A stretch of DNA of 64,000 nucleotides from Kribbella solani. Lineage in GTDB: Bacteria > Actinomycetota > Actinomycetes > Propionibacteriales > Kribbellaceae. Shown piece by piece: positions 16,760 through 26,100 of the stretch. The notes beneath the pieces are model-generated. The model made no database searches and was not told the DNA's origin. It was given only the letters and a program-made list of their open reading frames with translations. The translations under genes were made by a program, and so were the position numbers. The stretch lies in contig NZ_JACHNF010000001.1 of the NCBI RefSeq assembly GCF_014205295.1, forward strand, positions 372,001 through 436,000. The letters run 5' to 3'. Numbering within the stretch: position 1 is the first letter of the stretch; each line of letters begins with the position of its first letter.

Positions 16760-18990
16760 CGGACATGGACCGGAAGCTCCGCGACTTCCTCGGCGCCAAG
16801 ACGGCCAAGACCTTCTCGGAGGTGCTCGCGATCGAGACCGTCGGCGAGCTGCTGCGGCACTACCCGCGGCGGTACCTGAAGAAGGGCGAGCTGACGCCGT
16901 TCGACGAGCTGGAGGTCGGCGACCAGGCGACCGTGAACGGCCGGGTGAAGAAGGTGTCGGCCCGCGCGCTCGACACCAAGATCGAGATCCGGCCGGACGA
17001 GGTACACAAGTTCCGGAAGAAGCGGACCATCACCAAGGTCGTCGTCACCGACGGGCGCAACGACCTGGAGGCGGCGTTCTTCAACCAGCCCTGGCTGCTG
17101 ACGAAGCTGACACCCGGCACCTCGGCCCTGTTCTGGGGCGAGGTGACGATGTTCCGCGACATCATGCAGCTGAAGAACCCGGGTACCGAGGTTCTTGACG
17201 AGGAAGATCTGACCGAGGCCGAGATCGAGCGCCGGGCCCGGCCGTACCGGCCGCTCTACCCGGCCACCTCGAAGTTGCCGACCGCAACGATCGAGCGGTC
17301 GGTGAAGATCGTGCTGGACAGCCTGGACGACCGGATCGACGACCCGGTCCCGGAGTTGATCCAGCGGAACGAGAAGCTGCTCGGGCTGCGGGACGCCTTG
17401 CAGAAGGTGCATCTGCCGGATACCGAGAAAGATATTCACGACGCGCAGCAGCGGTTCCGGTTCGAGGAAGCGCTGGTGATGCAAACGATCCTGGCCCAGC
17501 GGCGCGCGGTGACCGACGCGCTGAACGCCGTGCCGAGGCCACGGGTCGCGGGCGGTCTGCTGGACGAGTTCGACCAGCGGCTGCCGTTCGAGCTGACTGA
17601 AGGGCAGGGTGAGGTCGGCGAGGAGATCTTCGCCGATCTGGCCCGGCCGCATCCGATGCACCGGCTGTTGCAGGGCGAGGTCGGTTCCGGCAAGACGGTC
17701 GTCGCGCTGCGGGCGATGCTGTCGGTGGTCGACAACGGCGGGCAGGCCGCGCTGCTCGCGCCGACCGAGGTGCTGGCCGTTCAGCACCACAAGACGCTGA
17801 CGAAGATGCTCGGCGACCTGGCCGAGGAGGGCATGCTCGGCGGCGCTGAGCACGCGACCAAGATCGGCCTGCTGACCGGCTCGCTGAACGCGGCCGGCCG
17901 GCGGACGGCGATGCTGGACGCGGCCAGTGGCGCCGCCGGGATCGTGGTCGGTACGCACGCGCTGCTCGAGGACAAGGTGCAGTTCGCCGATCTCGGGCTG
18001 GTGGTGGTCGACGAGCAGCACCGGTTCGGCGTCGAGCAGCGGGCCGCGCTGAGCGCGAAGTCCGGCGAGAATACGCCGCACGTGCTGGTGATGACCGCGA
18101 CCCCGATCCCGCGGACCGTGGCGATGACGGTGTTCGGCGACCTCGCCGTCTCGACCCTTACCCAGCTGCCGGCCGGGCGCTCGCCGATCCAGTCGTCGGT
18201 GGTCCCGGCGAAGGAGAAGCCGGAGTGGCTGCAGCGGGCCTGGATCCGGGTCCGCGAGGAGGTCGGCAAGGGGCATCAGGTGTACGTGGTGTGCCCGCGG
18301 ATCGGCGACGACGTGAAGAACGCCAAGGACGAGGAAGGCGAACTGCTTGAAGCCGACGAAGGCGGCAAGAAGCAGGCCCGGCCGCCGATCTCGGTGCTGC
18401 AGGTGTCCGAGGCGCTTGCGGAGATCCTGCACGGCCTGCGGATGGAGGTGCTGCACGGGCGGTTGCCGGCTGACGAGAAGGACGCGGTGATGACCCGGTT
18501 CGCGGCCGGCGAGGTGGACGTACTGATCGCGACGACCGTGATCGAGGTCGGGGTCGACGTACCGAACGCGTCGACGATGGTGATCATGGACGCCGACCGG
18601 TTCGGGATCTCGCAGTTGCACCAGTTGCGCGGCCGGGTCGGGCGGGGGAAGGTGCCCGGGCTGTGCCTGCTGGTGACGGACCTGTGGGCCGGGTCCAAGT
18701 CGTACGGTCGGCTGGACGCGGTCGCATCGACGACCGACGGGTTCGAGCTGTCCCGGATCGACCTGGAGACGCGGCGCGAGGGCGACGTACTCGGAGTGGC
18801 CCAGTCGGGCCGGCGCAGCAGCCTGAAACTCCTCAGCGTGCTCCGCGACGAGGACGTCATCTTCGCCGCTCGCCACGTCGCCCAGTCCATCGTCTCGGTC
18901 GACGCCGACCTGACCGACTACCCAGCGCTACGCTCGTCCGTACGCACCGCCCTGGAGTCCGAGACCACCGAGTACCTGGAGAAAACGTGA
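16753..18990 (+). CDS. recG: ATP-dependent DNA helicase RecG
   Basis: RecG remodels stalled replication forks and Holliday junctions in the cytoplasm. The 745-residue protein has the N-terminal wedge/OB domain (about residues 60-160), Walker A GEVGSGKTVVAL near 310, the DEQH box VVVDEQHRFGV near 419, motif III TATPIPRT and the C-terminal helicase motifs TTVIEVGVDVPNA and QLRGRVGRG. The central region carries an acidic, Lys-rich insertion (EDEEGELLEADEGGKKQ-like, near residue 525) not found in E. coli RecG. It starts in a triplicated ATG repeat and ends in a GTGA overlap with rsmD. Confidence 0.97.
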   Translation: MKADMDRKLRDFLGAKTAKTFSEVLAIETVGELLRHYPRRYLKKGELTPFDELEVGDQATVNGRVKKVSARALDTKIEIRPDEVHKFRKKRTITKVVVTDGRNDLEAAFFNQPWLLTKLTPGTSALFWGEVTMFRDIMQLKNPGTEVLDEEDLTEAEIERRARPYRPLYPATSKLPTATIERSVKIVLDSLDDRIDDPVPELIQRNEKLLGLRDALQKVHLPDTEKDIHDAQQRFRFEEALVMQTILAQRRAVTDALNAVPRPRVAGGLLDEFDQRLPFELTEGQGEVGEEIFADLARPHPMHRLLQGEVGSGKTVVALRAMLSVVDNGGQAALLAPTEVLAVQHHKTLTKMLGDLAEEGMLGGAEHATKIGLLTGSLNAAGRRTAMLDAASGAAGIVVGTHALLEDKVQFADLGLVVVDEQHRFGVEQRAALSAKSGENTPHVLVMTATPIPRTVAMTVFGDLAVSTLTQLPAGRSPIQSSVVPAKEKPEWLQRAWIRVREEVGKGHQVYVVCPRIGDDVKNAKDEEGELLEADEGGKKQARPPISVLQVSEALAEILHGLRMEVLHGRLPADEKDAVMTRFAAGEVDVLIATTVIEVGVDVPNASTMVIMDADRFGISQLHQLRGRVGRGKVPGLCLLVTDLWAGSKSYGRLDAVASTTDGFELSRIDLETRREGDVLGVAQSGRRSSLKLLSVLRDEDVIFAARHVAQSIVSVDADLTDYPALRSSVRTALESETTEYLEKT

Positions 18991-19568
18991 CGCGCATCGT
19001 CGGCGGAGCGGCCGGTGGGCGGCGGATCGCGGTGCCGGCGGGGAGTGGGACGCGGCCGACGGCGGATCGGGTTCGGGAGGCGTTGTTCTCCTCGCTGGAG
19101 TCGGAGTTCGGGAGCTTCGACGGGCTGGCGGTACTCGATCTGTACGCCGGGTCGGGCGCGATCGGGCTGGAGGCGCTGTCCCGGGGTGCCGCGCGAGTGG
19201 TGCTGGTCGAGTCGGACCGGCGGGCCGCGGAGGTGGTCGCGGCGAACCTCAAAACCGTCGGGCTTCCGGGCGCGACCCTGTTGACCCGACCGGTGGAGAA
19301 GGTGGCCGCGGGCGATCCGCCGGCGGTATTCGATCTCGTTTTCGCGGACCCGCCGTACAAGCTGGAGACGGCCGAGCTGCAGGACGTACTCACCGGCCTC
19401 GCCGCGAACGGCTGGCTGGCCGCCGACGCGGTGGTCGTGGTCGAGCGCGGCAAGCGGGAGCCGTGGGACTGGCCGGCCGGCTTCGCCGCGCTTCGGGATC
19501 GCAAGTACGGCGAGGCCCGGCTTTGGTACGGTCACCGCCATGGCGAGAGCAGCGAGGCCCCGGCATGA
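18987..19568 (+). CDS. rsmD: 16S rRNA (guanine966-N2)-methyltransferase RsmD
   Basis: RsmD methylates G966 of 16S rRNA during 30S assembly. The 193-residue protein has the RsmD N-terminus [12 protein letters not shown], the RPTADRVREALF segment, SAM-binding VLDLYAGSGAIGLEALSRG near residue 47 and the catalytic FADPPY motif. The GTG start overlaps the recG stop, and the gene ends in an ATGA overlap with coaD, so translation of recG, rsmD and coaD is coupled. It is normal length. Confidence 0.95.
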   Translation: MTRIVGGAAGGRRIAVPAGSGTRPTADRVREALFSSLESEFGSFDGLAVLDLYAGSGAIGLEALSRGAARVVLVESDRRAAEVVAANLKTVGLPGATLLTRPVEKVAAGDPPAVFDLVFADPPYKLETAELQDVLTGLAANGWLAADAVVVVERGKREPWDWPAGFAALRDRKYGEARLWYGHRHGESSEAPA

Positions 19569-20035
19569 GTAAGGCCGTTTTCCCGGGCACCTTCGACCCG
19601 CCGACGGTCGGGCATCTGGACATCGTCACCCGCGCCGCTGCCGCGTTCGGCGAGCTGATCGTCGCGACCGGGGTGAACCAGTCGAAGAACCGGTTGTTCG
19701 GGCCGCAGGAGCGGATCGAGATGCTGACCGAGCTGGTCGCGCCGTTCCCGAACGCCCGGGTCGGTACGTTCGACGGCCTGCTGGTCGACTACTGCCGGGC
19801 CGAGGGCGCCGGCGTGATCGTGAAGGGCCTGCGCTCGGCCGCCGACTACGACTACGAGCTGCAGATGGCGCAGCTGAACCGGCGGATGACCGGGGTGGAC
19901 ACGGTGTTCCTGCCGACCGCTCCGGAAAACGCTTTCATCTCCTCCAGCTGGGTCAAGGAGATCGCCCGGCTGGGCGGCGACGTCAGCACGTTCGTGACCC
20001 CGGCAGTTCACGCACGGTTACTCGCCAAGCTCTGA
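19565..20035 (+). CDS. coaD: Phosphopantetheine adenylyltransferase CoaD
   Basis: CoaD transfers AMP to 4'-phosphopantetheine, the penultimate step of coenzyme A synthesis. The 156-residue protein has the nucleotidyltransferase motif GTFDPPTVGHLDI at residues 8-20, including the catalytic GHxD-type histidine, the phosphopantetheine-binding SKNRLFGPQERIEM stretch and the C-terminal FISSSWVKEIARLGGDV segment that contacts ATP. Length is typical. It overlaps rsmD by 4 bp; a 140-bp gap with a fresh promoter separates it from the next gene. Confidence 0.97.
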   Translation: MSKAVFPGTFDPPTVGHLDIVTRAAAAFGELIVATGVNQSKNRLFGPQERIEMLTELVAPFPNARVGTFDGLLVDYCRAEGAGVIVKGLRSAADYDYELQMAQLNRRMTGVDTVFLPTAPENAFISSSWVKEIARLGGDVSTFVTPAVHARLLAKL

Positions 20036-20108
20036 CGATCCACCAGTGCCCTGCGCCGGAGCACTAGGATCACCCCGGATTGGGCGGTACGCCGGGGAGT
20101 TGGTAGTC

Positions 20109-20140
20109 TTGACAACCGGTCTCGACGAGACCGAGATCAT
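20109..20140 (+). promoter_or_regulatory. Promoter with embedded dyad upstream of the DUF177-rpmF genes
   Basis: A perfect TTGACA -35 at 20109-20114 is followed by a weak -10 region around 20132-20140. Between them lies the perfect dyad CGGTCTC-GAC-GAGACCG (20117-20133). A dyad in the promoter spacer is a classic repressor position. Confidence 0.5.
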
Positions 20141-20175
20141 GCCTGCCCACGCCTGAAAGGTTTGCCCTGAGCGTC

Positions 20176-20712
20176 TTGGACCCGCGGTCCCCACTCGTGA
20201 TCGATACCCACGAGCTGACACGCCGTGCCGGGTTCCAGCGCGAGGTCACCTTCACGGCGGCGGCGCCGGTCGATCTCGGAATCGACGTGATCGGCGTACC
20301 CGAAGGGGATCCGATCCAGTTCGATCTACGGCTGGAATCGGTCGTCGAAGGGGTGCTCGTGACCGGAACGGCCAGTGGCCGCCTGGTCGGGGAGTGCGCG
20401 CGGTGCCTGGTCGACATCGAGGACGAGTTCCTCGCCGACGTCCAGGAGCTGTACGTCTACCCGGAGAGCGACGCCGAGCCCGACGAGGCCAGCCGGATGG
20501 AGGGCGATCTGATCGACCTCGAGCCGGTGCTGAGGGACCAGGTGGTGCTCGCGCTGCCGTTCCAGCCGTTGTGTACGGACGACTGTCCGGGACTGTGCCC
20601 CGAGTGTGGGGTGCGCCTGGCGGACGAGCCCGGGCACACGCACCAGGAGCGGACCGACCCACGCTGGGCCGCGCTTGACGGGTTGCTCCGGCAGGACGAC
20701 CAGAAAAACTAG
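20176..20712 (+). CDS. DUF177 (YceD-like) protein linked to bL32
   Basis: The 178-residue protein belongs to DUF177, which is nearly always encoded directly before rpmF and is implicated in rRNA accumulation or large-subunit assembly. Cysteines in GECARCLVDIEDEF and CTDDCPGLCPECGVRL form two likely zinc sites, and the late PRWAALDGLL motif is family-typical. The canonical start is TTG 20176, but its ribosome site AAAGG ends 15 bp upstream. An in-frame CTG at 20167 has ideal 6-bp spacing and would add Leu/Met-Ser-Val, so the true start may be CTG. Transcription probably continues into rpmF, rnc and mutM. Confidence 0.92.
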   Translation: MDPRSPLVIDTHELTRRAGFQREVTFTAAAPVDLGIDVIGVPEGDPIQFDLRLESVVEGVLVTGTASGRLVGECARCLVDIEDEFLADVQELYVYPESDAEPDEASRMEGDLIDLEPVLRDQVVLALPFQPLCTDDCPGLCPECGVRLADEPGHTHQERTDPRWAALDGLLRQDDQKN

Positions 20713-20764
20713 ATAGACCAACCAAGCGGGCCGATCACCCGCACTGATCGAGGAGTCGTTAACC

Positions 20765-20956
20765 GTGGCCGTTCCGAAGCGGAAGATGTCGCGCAGCAAC
20801 ACCCGGAGCCGCCGGGCGCAGTGGAAGACGACTGCCCCGTCGCTGGTGACCTGCGTGAACCCCGCCTGCCGCGCGAAGCACCTGCAGCACACCGTTTGCC
20901 CGAACTGCGGCCAGTACGGTGCCAAGGGCGAGCGCCGCCAGGTCGTCGAGAGCTAA
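20765..20956 (+). CDS. rpmF: 50S ribosomal protein bL32
   Basis: This 63-residue basic protein is bL32 of the large subunit. The N-terminus [20 protein letters not shown] is diagnostic, and the zinc-binding form is shown by cysteines in TCVNPAC and CPNCG. The GTG start lies 52 bp after the DUF177 stop, with GAGG upstream. rnc starts 15 bp downstream, so the four genes from DUF177 to mutM probably share one transcript. Confidence 0.97.
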   Translation: MAVPKRKMSRSNTRSRRAQWKTTAPSLVTCVNPACRAKHLQHTVCPNCGQYGAKGERRQVVES

Positions 20957-20971
20957 ACGGCACCAGTCACA

Positions 20972-21703
20972 GTGAATTCGGTCAACGAAACGGGGCTCTA
21001 CGCCGAGCTGAATCAGCGGCTCGGCGTATCGCTGGCTGACAATTTGCTGGAGCACGCCTTCACCCACCGCTCGTACGCGTACGAGAACGGCGGGTTGCCG
21101 ACGAACGAGCGGCTGGAGTTCCTCGGGGACTCCGTGCTCGGCGTCATCGTCACGGAGTCGCTGTTCCGAAACCACCCGGACCTGAGCGAAGGCCGCCTGG
21201 CCAAGCTGCGGGCCGCGGTGGTCAACATGCGTGCGCTCGCGGGGGTCGCCCGCGAGCTCAAGCTCGGCAAGTACCTGCGCCTCGGCCGTGGTGAGGAAGC
21301 CACCGGCGGCCGGGACAAGTCGTCGATCTTGGCCGACTGCGTCGAGGCGCTGATCGGTGCCGTCTACCTGGACCGCGGCTTCGAGGTCGCGGGCGGGGTG
21401 GTGCACCGGCTGTTCGACGACCTGATGGAGTCGTCGGCCCGCCTGGGCGCCGGCCTGGACTGGAAGACCTCGCTGCAGGAGCTGGTCGCCCAGCTCGGCG
21501 TGGGCGTGCCGGAGTACGTGATCGCGGAGTCCGGTCCGGACCACGCGAAGACGTTCGAGGCCCGGGTCCGGATCGGGTCCGACACGTACGGGCACGGCAT
21601 CGGCCGGAGCAAGAAGGAAGCCGAGCAGCAGGCCGCCGAGACCGCCTGGAAGGCTCTGCGCGCCGCGCACCCGGACAGCGTGGACCCCTCGCAGCAGCCG
21701 TAG
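20972..21703 (+). CDS. rnc: Ribonuclease III
   Basis: RNase III cuts double-stranded RNA in rRNA precursors and many regulated transcripts. The 243-residue protein has the catalytic signature [14 protein letters not shown] (about residues 45-58) with its acidic residues, the second acidic motif [13 protein letters not shown], and a C-terminal double-stranded RNA-binding domain from about residue 165 ending [19 protein letters not shown] short Pro/Ser tail follows. The GTG start lies 15 bp after rpmF, and the gene abuts mutM directly. Confidence 0.97.
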   Translation: MNSVNETGLYAELNQRLGVSLADNLLEHAFTHRSYAYENGGLPTNERLEFLGDSVLGVIVTESLFRNHPDLSEGRLAKLRAAVVNMRALAGVARELKLGKYLRLGRGEEATGGRDKSSILADCVEALIGAVYLDRGFEVAGGVVHRLFDDLMESSARLGAGLDWKTSLQELVAQLGVGVPEYVIAESGPDHAKTFEARVRIGSDTYGHGIGRSKKEAEQQAAETAWKALRAAHPDSVDPSQQP

Positions 21704-22558
21704 GTGCCCGAGCTTCCGGAAGTAGAAGTCGTTCGACGGGGACTGGCCGAGTTCACCACCGGCCGGACCATCGACACCGTCGAGGTGCTGCACCCTCGCC
21801 CGGTGCGGCGCCATCTCGCCGGCCCGGAGGATTTCGCCTCCCGGCTGAAGGGCCAGGTGCTCGCCGAGCCGGCCCGCCGCGGCAAGTACCTGTGGCTGCC
21901 GCTGACCTCCGGTGACGCGGTGCTCGCCCATCTCGGCATGAGCGGCCAGTTCCGGGTCCAGCCGTCCGGCGCGCCGGACGAACCGCACCTGCGGGTCCGG
22001 TTCCGGTTCGCCGACGGCGGCGGAGAGGTCCGGTTTGTGGACCAGCGGATGTTCGGTGGTCTGTCCTACGCCGAGGGCGGCGCCGAGCTGCCGGCCGAGA
22101 TCGCGCACATCGCCCGCGACCCGTTCGATCCGCTGTTCGATCCGGACTCCGCGGTGGCGAAACTGCGCCGCCGCCGGACCGGCCTGAAGCGGGCGCTGCT
22201 GGACCAGACGGTGGTCAGCGGGATCGGCAACATCTATGCCGACGAGGCACTCTGGCGGGCCAAGCTGCACTACGCGCGGGCGACCGAAACGATGAAACCC
22301 TTTCAGGCAAAGGAGATCCTCGCGCAGGCGTACGCGGTGATGTCCGAGGCGCTGATCGTTGGTGGTACCAGCTTCGACGCCCTGTACGTCAACGTGAACG
22401 GGGAATCCGGCTACTTCGAGCGCGGCCTGAACGTGTACGGGCAGGAGGGATCGCCGTGCCCGCGGGACGGCCGGCCGATCCGTCGCGAGCCGTTCATGAA
22501 CCGTTCGTCCTACCGCTGCCCGAGATGTCAGCCGGTTCCCCGGCATGTCCGCTGGTGA
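21704..22558 (+). CDS. mutM: Formamidopyrimidine-DNA glycosylase MutM/Fpg
   Basis: Fpg excises oxidised purines such as 8-oxoguanine and nicks the DNA. The 284-residue protein keeps the catalytic N-terminus [13 protein letters not shown] (Pro2, Glu3), the conserved lysine in the RRGKYLWLP beta-turn, and the helix-two-turn-helix with [12 protein letters not shown]. The C-terminal zinc finger is unusual: the first knuckle reads CPRDG where CxxCG is normal, while the second, CPRC, is intact. The finger therefore has three cysteines and an aspartate. The GTG starts immediately after the rnc stop. Confidence 0.95.
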   Translation: MPELPEVEVVRRGLAEFTTGRTIDTVEVLHPRPVRRHLAGPEDFASRLKGQVLAEPARRGKYLWLPLTSGDAVLAHLGMSGQFRVQPSGAPDEPHLRVRFRFADGGGEVRFVDQRMFGGLSYAEGGAELPAEIAHIARDPFDPLFDPDSAVAKLRRRRTGLKRALLDQTVVSGIGNIYADEALWRAKLHYARATETMKPFQAKEILAQAYAVMSEALIVGGTSFDALYVNVNGESGYFERGLNVYGQEGSPCPRDGRPIRREPFMNRSSYRCPRCQPVPRHVRW

Positions 22559-22713
22559 GGCGAGGTATCGTTAACAAATGTGGCCCAGGTTGACCCGTCG
22601 CCCTCGCCGGTGTCACCCTGAAAGACGGCACACACTTTCGGCGCTCCCTCGTGGCTCCTTTGTGACCAGGAAGGCGAGCGCACCCGGCCAGAACCCTTCC
22701 GGAGGACAGCACA

Positions 22714-22914
22714 ATGGCCAAGGCTCTTCTAGGGCATCTTGGAGGCACTGACCCGCGCATGCTCGAGCAGGTTCGTCTGCTCAACCGGCGTGTCGCAGAT
22801 CTGGAGGCGCACGTGATGCGGCTCCAGGCCGAGAACGACCACCTGGTGGCTCAGATCCACGAGGGTCGGCTGCTCACCGTCGACGAGGCGCTGCGCGCTC
22901 CCGCCTCGGTCTGA
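22714..22914 (+). CDS. Small coiled-coil protein of unknown function upstream of smc
   Basis: The 66-residue protein opens with MAKALLGHLGGTDPRMLEQV and then forms a heptad-rich helix (about residues 18-52, RLLNRRVADLEAHVMRLQ) before a short tail. I do not recognise a named family, although similar short proteins occur near smc in actinobacteria as I recall. GGAGG at 22700-22704 precedes the ATG. The 155-bp gap upstream holds a TTGACC box at 22590 but no clear -10. A role as a dimerising adaptor is possible, but nothing in the sequence proves it. The 258-bp gap downstream shows only a TAGACT -10-like box at 23067. Confidence 0.75.
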   Translation: MAKALLGHLGGTDPRMLEQVRLLNRRVADLEAHVMRLQAENDHLVAQIHEGRLLTVDEALRAPASV

Positions 22915-23172
22915 CACCTCGGTTCGTAACCCCGTCCGCTTTACCTTCCGTACGGCGGTGGCCCCCGTCCGGGCCTCCGCCGGTTGTACGTTCACCCGAT
23001 GTTGTACTCCCAGACCTATCGCCGGCCGATCGGCTCGGCCTCCGCTGAATCGCACGGATCTCTTTGTAGACTGCGAAGCGGAACACCTTCCCCCGGGTAG
23101 CGGCAGCGTGACGAACAGCTACGGCGGTTCCTTCGGTATCGTCTGTCCTTTCACGGGTTGGAGAGCTTCGCC

Positions 23173-26100
23173 TTGTACCTGAAGAGCATGACGCTCCGGG
23201 GCTTCAAGTCGTTCGCGTCCGCGACGACGATGAACTTCGAACCAGGCATCACCTGCATCGTCGGGCCGAACGGTTCCGGCAAGTCCAACGTGGTCGACGC
23301 GCTGGCCTGGGTGATGGGTGAGCAGGGTGCCAAGTCGCTGCGTGGCGGCAAGATGGAGGACGTCATCTTCGCCGGTACGTCCGGCCGGTCGCCGCTCGGC
23401 CGGGCCGAGGTCGTGCTGACCATCGACAACACCGACGGCGCGCTGCCGATCGAGTACGCCGAGGTGACGATCAGCCGGACGATGTTCCGCAACGGCGGGT
23501 CCGACTACCAGATCAACGGCCAGAACTGCCGCCTGCTGGACGTCCAGGAGCTGCTCAGCGACTCCGGTATCGGCCGCGAGATGCACGTCATCGTCGGCCA
23601 GGGCCAGCTGGACTCGATCCTGCGCGCCACGCCGGAAGGCCGCCGCGGCTTCGTCGAAGAGGCGGCCGGGGTGCTGAAGCACCGCAAACGCAAGGAAAAG
23701 GCGATCCGGAAGCTGGAGGCCACCGAGGGCAACCTGCACCGGCTCGGGGACCTGATCCAGGAGATCCGGCGCCAGTTGAAGCCGCTCGGGCGCCAGGCGG
23801 AGGTGGCGCGGCGGGCGGTGACGATCCAGGCCGAGGTCCGGGACGGCCGGGCCCGGCTGCTCGCCGACGACATCGTGCAGGCCCAGTCCGCGCTCGAGGC
23901 CGAGCTGCGGGACGAGGCCGCGCTGACCCAGCGCCGGACCGAGACCGAGGAGCAGCTGCGCGCGGCGCGGGAGCTGGAGGCCGAGCTCGAGGACGCGCTC
24001 CGCGAGGACGCGCCGGCGCTGCAGGCCGCGCAGGACACCTGGTACCAGCTGTCCGGCTTCGGCGAGAAGATCAAGGGCACGGCGCGGATCGCGGCGGACC
24101 GGATCCGCTCGCTGAACGACGAGGCCGAGGAGCCGCGGCCGGGCCGGGATCCGGAGGAGCTCGAGCTGGAGGCGGCCCGGGTCCGCGAGACCGAGGCGCA
24201 GATCGAGGCCGAGGTCGAGGCGCACTCCGAGCTGCTGGCCGAGTCGGTCGAGCGCCGCCAGCAGCTGGAGTCCCAGGAGGCCGAGGAGGAGCGCCGGATC
24301 TCGGCGCTGATCCGGGCCGCCGCCGACCGGCGCGAGGGCCTGGCCCGGCTGACCGGTCAGGTGAACGCGCTGAAGAGCCGCGCCGCCGCCGCCGAGTCCG
24401 AGATCGGCCGGTTGGCGAACAACCGGCGCGAGGCCGAGGAACGCGCCGCGAAGGCGCAGCACGACTTCACCGCGCTGGAGACCCAGGTCGCCGGGCTGGA
24501 CGCCGGCGAGAAGGGCCTCGACGAGGAGTACGAGGGCGCCCAGGCCGTACTGGACGAGCTGGACGAGCGGCTGGCGAAGCTGCGGGCCGAGGAGCGCGAC
24601 GCCGAGCGGGAGCGTACCGGTCTGGCTGCTCGTAAGGAGGCGCTCGAGCTCGGTCTGAACCGCAAGGACGGCGCCGGCGCGCTGCTGGCCGCGTCCGAGC
24701 AGATCAACGGGCTGATGGGTTCCGTCGCGGCACTGCTGAGCGTACGGACCGGGTACGAGACCGCGATCGCCGCGGCGCTGGGTGAGGCCGCGGACGCGGT
24801 CGCGGTGACGCACACGGACGCTGCGCTGCAGGCGGTCAGTCACCTCAAGGAGCACGATCTGGGCCGCGCGGGCATGTTGCTGGGCGATGCTCCGGCCGAC
24901 GATTACGCGCTGTGGCCGGCGTTGCCGTACGGCGCTTCGTACGCGGTCGATGTCGTGGACTGCCCCGAGAACCTGCGGCCCGCGCTGCGGCGGCTGTTGC
25001 GCAAGGTCGCGGTGGTCGACGATGTGGACGCGGCGCGGTCGCTGCTGCGTAACCTGCCCGACCTGATGTGTACGACGCGGGTGGGCGATGTGCTCGGTGC
25101 ACACTTCGCGTACGGCGGGTCGGATGCGGCGCCGAGCCTGATCGAGGTGCAGTCCGCGGTCGACGAGGCGGCGGAGAAGCTGACCGAGGCGACCGCGCGC
25201 AGCGAGCGGTTGCGGTTCGAGCTGCAGGGGCTGGAGGCCGAGCGGGCGCGGCAGAAGGAGTCCGTCGAGATCACGCTGGCCCGGCTGCACGAGTCGGACG
25301 CGTCGATGGCCGCCGTCGCGGAGCAGCTGGGGCACTTCGGGTCACTGGCGAAGGCGTCCCGCGGCGAGGCCGAGCGGATGGCCGAGGCGATCGCCGCGGC
25401 GGAGGCGGAACGCGACAAGAACCTGTCCGGGCTGGCCGAGCTCGAAGAGCGGCTGATGGACGCCGAGGCGTTCGACGACGACGGCGACGAGCCGGACACG
25501 TCGGAGCGCGACCGGCTCGCCGACGCGGCCAAGGCGGGACGTGCGGCCGAGATGGAGGCGCGGCTGGCGCTGCGGACCACCGAGGAGCGGGCCCGGGCGC
25601 TGTCCGGCCGGGCGGACTCGCTGGAACGTGCGGCTCGCCAGGAGCGCGAGGCGCGGGCACGGGCGATCGCACGGGCAGCTCGCCGGGCGCGGCAGGCCGA
25701 GGCAGCGCAGGCCGTACACCTGGCGGCCGGGCACGTGCTGGCGCGACTGGAGTCGTCGCTGCAGCTGGCGGCGGCCGAGCGGGCGACCATCCAGGCGCAG
25801 CGGGCCGACCGGGAGCAGGCGCTGGCGCAGGCCCGCTCCACGACCCGCAACCTGAGCTCCGAGCTGGAGCAGCTCACCAACACCGTGCACCGGGACGCGC
25901 TGGCCCGGGCCGAGCAGAAGATGCGGCTGGAGCAGCTGTACGAGAAGGCGCTCGGCGAGCTCGGTATCGAGGTCGACGCGCTGGTCACCGAGTACGGGCC
26001 GGATCAGCTGGTGCCGCCGGTGCCCACTCCGGGCGAGGAGCCGGAGCAGGCCGAAGGTGAGCCGTTCAACCGGACCAAGGTCGAGAAGCGGCTGAAGCAG

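Noticed and set aside
16027-18876. 949-codon open frame on the minus strand
   Set aside because: It is exactly antisense to recG and the end of the DAK2 gene, has Arg/His/Leu-rich low-complexity composition and no recognisable domain; high GC keeps such frames open.
23119-25335. 738-codon minus-strand frame
   Set aside because: Antisense of smc; no ribosome site or domain.
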